From: Macquaria australasica
Lineage: Eukaryota > Chordata > Actinopteri > Centrarchiformes > Percichthyidae
Direction of reading: 5' to 3'
Assembly: GCA_005408345.1 (NCBI GenBank)
Contig: SEMN01000327.1
Location: 496,001 to 560,000, forward strand
Length of the DNA: 64,000 nt
Position 1 is the stretch's first letter; each line of letters starts with the position of its first letter. This document shows positions 59,393 through 64,000 of this stretch, piece after piece. The notes under the pieces were generated by a model. That model ran no database searches. It was not told the origin of the DNA and saw nothing but the letters and a program-made list of their open reading frames with translations. The translations under genes and the position numbers were made by a program.

Positions 59393-59465
59393 CGAGCCAG
59401 CCAGGAGTCGAACCTAGAATCTTCTGATCCGTAGTCAGACGCGTTATCCATTGCGCCACTGGCCC
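59393..59465 (-). tRNA. trnR-ACG: tRNA-Arg, anticodon ACG
   Basis: Identical in sequence to the gene at 42,864-42,936: GGGCCAG/CTGGCTC acceptor, anticodon ACG, TTCGACT T-loop, G73. It lies in the right inverted-repeat arm and points inward toward the esterase. Confidence 0.97.
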
Positions 59466-60183
59466 GAGTTGAAACACATGACGTCCACGTAACCATTTAA
59501 AGGGCCATTTCAGCGATTTATGTCTATTTGTTATCTTTAACCTTGGCTTTAACCATACATTCATGGTTTTAATCCTCAGAATGAATCGGTTGTCCGCGGT
59601 TGTCACCGGTGGGTGATTGGCAAATCAATTTAGAGCGTCCAGGAGTTAATATAAGTCGTAACATTTTTCAGAGGTTTATACATTGCATGTTTTGCTTGTC
59701 CTCTACTCGAGCGACTGTTCAACGGTGTGACAACAGGTGGCGCTGTTGACCTGTTGAGTTAATTTTAGATTATTAACATAGATCAGATTATTTACATACT
59801 GCTGGGTAGTTCAATCTGTAACAATTCATCATATTAAATATGTTTATTATTTATTATATATGATGATCATATGTTCTGTATGTATAATCTTGATCTGCAA
59901 AGTAACTATAGCTGTCGGATAAATGTAATGTAATAAAATGTAAAATATTTCCCTGTACTGGAGTAAAAGGTTGTATGGCATGAAATTGAATGTATGTACA
60001 GTACCTGAGTAAATGTTCTTAGCTACTGTCCAGAGGCGCTGTTGACCAGATTTGCACAAAAAAAAAAAACGAGCCAGCCAGGTGAAAAGGAGACTAACGT
60101 AATGATAGATTAAATTGAGATAGGTTTAGATAAATAACAATCCAGATGTATGGTCGACAAGTCTTCCATATAGAGAGAAAAAG

Positions 60184-60222
60184 GCCGAACCTAGAATCTT
60201 CTGATCCGTAGTCAGACGCGTT
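60184..60222 (-). pseudogene. Broken tRNA-Arg copy, right arm
   Basis: The central part of tRNA-Arg(ACG), CGCGTCTGACTACGG to TAGGTTCGG, is present without the 5' third and T-arm end. It is the counterpart of the copy at 42,033-42,076. Confidence 0.85.
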
Positions 60223-60263
60223 TAATCTTCACCTGTTGGTCGAGCAAATCCACCATGTGAGAG

Positions 60264-60488
60264 CCAATCGCATCGCCTATCACTACCACAAATTCTACCA
60301 AGATTTGACTAGTCAGATCGGATGCCGCCCCACTGCCAAGATTTGTGAAAACCAATCACCTTTCGTTGCGCCATCCACAATTTGACCAATCATAACCGGT
60401 AGAACTACCACGAATGGCGCTGGAAGCCGCCCCTCCAGAAACCAGCGTCCTTACCGCTGCAACTTTGTTCGGACTGATGTGTTTTTGG
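60264..60488 (+). promoter_or_regulatory. Triple-CCAAT promoter-like block with splice donor
   Basis: CCAAT pentamers lie at 60,264, 60,352 and 60,386 (the last two 34 bp apart, a spacing usual for NF-Y pairs) in CpG-bearing sequence. A donor-like TTTTTG then GTAAGT follows at 60,487/60,488. The same block occurs inverted in the left arm (donor near 41,769 on the minus strand). It may start an unrecognised transcript. Confidence 0.4.
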
Positions 60489-61650
60489 TAAGTTCATTGC
60501 CATTTTATTGTCTCGAAGTTTGAATATTATAATATTTAGTATTATTACTGAAAATATGTGGTTTACCTACAGTTGTAGCGAGCCAGCACGCTAACAGGCT
60601 AATGAATGAAAATTTCATATGCACACAACCTAGTGAATTTTCAAACTAATGTCAGTAACAATCAGCTAAGTCACGAACAATTGTCCATTCATAACCAGCT
60701 AGCTGATATACAACTACGCTTTATTTTAGGCTGCTGACAACACTTAGATGTGTTAGCCTATAGGACACCATGGACAGTTAATAACGGGTTAGCTATTTGG
60801 TAATAACACTGACGTTATTAATCATTAGTACAAGGTGGAAATGACATAGTCCACAGTTTACCAACGTAATCTGTTTTTTTATTCTTTATTTGGATCCCCA
60901 ATTAGCTCAAACAGGCCAAAATAGATATGTATGGATCAGTCAATGTATTTGGCGTGTTTGCTGAGCATAGTAATTTATCCCCTGTGCATAGGAATTGTTT
61001 CAGAAAGTTCAATTCAATTCAATTCAGTTTTATTTATATAGCGCCATATCATAACAAAGTTATCTCAGGGCACTTTTTCGAATAGAGCAAGTCTAGACCG
61101 ACTCTTTATATTTACAGAGACCCAACAGTTCCCACCATGAGCAAGCACTATGCGACAGTGGCAAGGAAAAACTCCCTTTTAACAGGTAGAAACCTCGAGC
61201 AGAACCAGGCTCTAGGTGGGCGGTCATCTGCACCTGGGCGGTTGGGTTGAAGGGGGGTTCTGGTTCTTGTCAGTAAACGTGCCGCAGCATTCTGAATCAG
61301 CTGGAGAGTCTTAAGGGACTTATTGGGGCAGCCTGATAATAGAGAGTTGCAATAGTCCAGCCTAGACGTAACAAATGCATGGACTAGTTTTCTGCATCTT
61401 TTTGAGACAGGATGTGCCTGATTTTTGCAATGTTACGTAAGTGAAAAAAGGCAGTTCTTGAAGTTTGTTTTATGTAGGAGTTAAAGGACATATCCTGATC
61501 AAAGATAACTCCAAGATTCCTTACGGTTTCACTGGAGGCCAGGGCAATGCCATCTAGAGAAACTATATCTTTAGATAATGTGTTTCGAAGGTGTTTGGGG
61601 CCGAGTACAATAACCGGTTTTGTCTGAGTTTAACATCAGAAAATTGCAGG

Positions 61651-62605
61651 TCATCCAGGTTTTATGTCCTTAAGGCATGCTTGAAGTTTAGCTAATTGAT
61701 TGGTTTCATCTGGCTTGATCGATAAATACAATTGGGTATCATCTGCATAACAATGAAAATTTATGGAGTGCTTCCTAATAATATTGCCTAAAGGAAGCAT
61801 ATACAAGGTAAATAGGAATTGGTCCAAGCACAGAACCTTGTGGAACTCCGTGACTAACTTTGGCGTGCATAGAGGATTCATCATTAACGTGTACAAACTG
61901 ATATCGATCTGATAAATAGGATTTAAACCAGCTTAGTGCAGTACCTTTAATGCCAATAAAATGTTCTAGTCTCTGTAATAGAATGTGATGGTCAATGGTA
62001 TCGAATGCAGCACTAAGATCTAGTAAGACAAGTACAGAGACAAGTCCTTTGTCGGATGCAATTAGAAGGTCATTTGTAACTTTCACCAGTGCTGTCTCTG
62101 TGCTATGATGCACTCTAAATCCTGACTGAAAATCCTCAAACAGCTTGTTGTTGTGTAGAAAGTCACACAACTGATTGGCGACTGCTTTCTCAAGGACCTT
62201 AGAGAGAAAAGGAGGGTTAGATATAGGTCTATAATTTGACAAAATCCCTGGATCAAGAGTGGGCTTTTTAAGAAGAGGCTTAATTACAGCTACTTTAAAG
62301 GACTGTGGCACATAGCCTTTTAATAAGGACAGATTGATCATATCTAGTAAATTAGTGCTAACTGAGGGTAAAAAATTTTTAAGCAGCCTAGTTGGGACGG
62401 GGTCTAAGAGACACGTTGATGGCTTAGATGAGGAAATCATGGAAGTTAATTGATTAAGGTTGATGGGAGAAAAGCAGTCTAAATGTACAGGTTTTACAGT
62501 TGTTTCTAAGGTTCCTGTGTTTGAAGATAAGTCAGTACCAACTGAAGGCAGGAGGTGCTGAATTTTGTCTCTAATAGTTAGAATTTTATCATTAAAGAAG
62601 CTCAT
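61651..62605 (-). pseudogene. LINE reverse transcriptase region, frameshifted
   Basis: From 62,605 the frame shows reverse transcriptase blocks: VAVIKPLLKKPTLDPG, NYRPISNPPFLSKVLEKAV, DFQSGFRVHHSTETALVKV, LLDLSAAFDTIDHHILLQRL, GVPQGSVLGPI. It then breaks near 61,830. The catalytic YADD box (HCYADDTQLYLS) continues in another frame (61,896-61,651), which itself ends in a further shift. The enzyme cannot be made from this copy. Confidence 0.9.
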
Positions 62606-62790
62606 AAAGTCATTACTACTGAGGTCTATAGGAATACATGGCTCAACAGAGCTGTGACTCTCTGTCAGCCTGGCTACAGTGCTGAACAGAAACCTGGGGT
62701 TGTTCTTATTTTCCTCTATTAATGATGAGTAGTAGGCTGCTCTGGCATTACGGAGGGCCTTCCTATAAATTTTAAGACTAACTTGCCAGG

Positions 62791-63999
62791 CTAAACGTGA
62801 TTCTTCCAGATTGGTGGAACACCATTCCTTTCAAGTTTTCGCGATGTTTGTTTTAATTTGCGGGTTTGCGGGTTATACCATGGAGCTAACCTCCTCTGTT
62901 TTATTATCTTCTTTTTTAGAGGGGCGATAGAGTCGAGTGTTATTCGTAGTGAGCCTGCAGCACTATCAACAAGATGATCAATTTGGGAGGGACTAAAGTT
63001 AGCATAGGAGTCATCTGTTACATTGAGACATGGAACTGAATTTAATGCCGATGGAATCACTTCCTTAAATTTAGCTACAGCACTATCAGATAGACATCTA
63101 GTGTAGGAATGTTTGCCTAATGGCGTGTAGTCCAGTAATAGGAATTCAAAAGTTAATAAAAAATGGTCTGATAAAAAAGAATTCTGTGGAAAGACTATTA
63201 GATGTTCAATTTCAATGCCATAAACAAGAACAAGGTCGAGGGTGTGGTTAAAACAGTGAGTGGGTTTATGTACACTCTGACAGAAGCCAATCGAATCTAA
63301 TAATGAGATAAACGCAGCACTAAGGCTATCATTTTCTACATCCACATGAATATTAAAATCACCTACAATAATTATTTTATCCGTTTTAAGGACTAAACCC
63401 GACAAGAACTCCGAGAATTCAGACAAAAATTCAGAATACGGTCCAGGAGCTCGGTACACTATAACAAATAGAATTGGCTGTAGTGTTTTCCAGGTTGGGT
63501 GTGAAAGGCTAAGAACAAGGCTTTCGAACGAGTTATAATTTAGTTTAGGTTTGGGTTTGATTAATAGGCTTGAGTCGAAGATGGCTGCAACTCCACCTCC
63601 TCGGCCTGAGCCTCGAGGAATGTGAGTATTAATGTGACTGGGGGGAGTGGATTCATTTAGGCTAACATATTCACCTTGACACAGCCAGGTTTCAGTAAGA
63701 CAAAATAAATCAATATTATGATCTGATATTAGATCGTTTACTAGAACAGCTTTAGATGAGAGAGATCTGATGTTTAAGAGTCCACATTTAATTCTCCTAT
63801 TTTGTTGTACTGTTGCAGTGGAGGTTTTACTTTTTATTAGGTTTTTATGTGTAACTCTTCTTCTGTTTACTTTTGATTTAAATAATTCAAGTGGTCTGGG
63901 GGCAGACAACCTCTCTGTGGAGTTTAGGGTGGGTAACTGCTCTAATGGAAGCGCAGAGAAGCGTGTAGGACTGCAGCTCTGCCTCCTGGTCTGGACCAC
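62791..63999 (-). pseudogene. LINE apurinic-type endonuclease region, partial
   Basis: A 402-codon open frame, open at the window edge, carries endonuclease blocks: GLLNIRSLSSKAVLVNDL, DLFCLTETWL, GGGVAAIFDSSL, IIVGDFNIHVD and the SDH motif (LSDHFLLTFEF). It ends in NGVPPIWKNHV after a single-base shift from the expected continuation (a frame with NLEESRLAWQV follows at about 62,820). It is therefore the front part of the same broken LINE polyprotein. The first methionine reported at the edge is a GTG and not a real start. Confidence 0.88.
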
Positions 64000-64000
64000 A

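Larger units (their letters stand above)
59287..61009 (-). repeat. Right arm of the long inverted repeat (1,723 bp)
   Basis: The reverse complement of 41,247-43,043, lacking about 75 bp between GTTGACC and TGAGTTAATTTTAG. It carries the inward-pointing tRNA-Arg(ACG), the broken tRNA copy, three CCAAT boxes (60,264, 60,352 and 60,386) and a G|GTAAGT donor-like site at 60,487/60,488. The match ends at 61,009, where LINE sequence begins. Confidence 0.95.
61010..64000 (-). mobile_element. CR1/L2-type LINE, 5' end beyond the window
   Basis: A non-LTR retrotransposon on the minus strand. Its 3' end at 61,010 is an imperfect (TTGAA)n tail, preceded by a 3' UTR with ATATAGCGCCATATCATAAC (complement strand) typical of fish LINEs. 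Endonuclease and reverse transcriptase parts are recognisable but split by frameshifts. The clade is judged from the endonuclease and tail style, so CR1/L2 is likely but not certain. The element continues past position 64,000. Confidence 0.85.

Noticed and set aside
1..64000. CRISPR arrays, operons, prophage or bacterial-type systems
   Set aside because: The window is vertebrate nuclear DNA with spliced genes. No regularly spaced direct repeats with spacers or bacterial gene signals were seen.

Overview
The window is nuclear DNA from a teleost fish, probably a percomorph. It contains intron-rich vertebrate genes with GT-AG splice sites, a Tc1-like transposon, a CR1/L2-type LINE, fish-typical dispersed repeats and many CA/GT/GA microsatellites. 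Exon positions were read by hand. For each gene the reading frames join across every splice site, and the totals match the family lengths.

Positions 1-17,100 hold no protein-coding exon that I can recognise. They contain a microRNA, miR-9, as a hairpin on the minus strand at 12,401-12,489. About 1.8 kb upstream of it is a minus-strand promoter-like block (CRE plus inverted CCAAT box, 14,258-14,295) followed by a strong splice donor (exon edge 14,074). I read this stretch as a mir-9 host non-coding RNA locus. Next comes tvp23 (minus, 17,189-18,429), a Golgi membrane protein, and then a tRNA-Arg(UCG) gene (minus, 18,823-18,895).

Polg (plus, 19,841-27,284, 22 coding exons, 1,198 aa), the mitochondrial DNA polymerase catalytic subunit, faces fanci (minus, 38,754-27,408, 37 coding exons, 1,327 aa), the FANCD2 partner in crosslink repair. 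Their stop codons are 123 bp apart. The order miR-9, tRNA-Arg(UCG), polg, fanci matches what I recall of the human 15q26 POLG/FANCI/MIR9-3 region.

From 40 kb on, the sequence is more repetitive. Fbxo31 (plus, 43,536-51,245, 10 coding exons, 583 aa, with a dead Tc1 element in intron 8) and a secreted/ER carboxylesterase of the CES2 type (minus, 57,819-53,790, 13 coding exons, 560 aa) lie in a 16.2 kb interval. That interval is bracketed by a nearly identical long inverted repeat (41,247-43,043 and 59,287-61,009). Each arm carries an intact tRNA-Arg(ACG) gene pointing inward, a broken tRNA-Arg copy and a triple-CCAAT promoter-like block. A frameshifted LINE (61,010 to the window end, minus) abuts the outer end of the right arm.

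I found no novel enzymatic or defence system. The most notable non-obvious items are the miR-9 locus and its promoter, the tRNA-bearing inverted repeat around fbxo31 and the esterase, and a duplicated exon relic inside the esterase gene.
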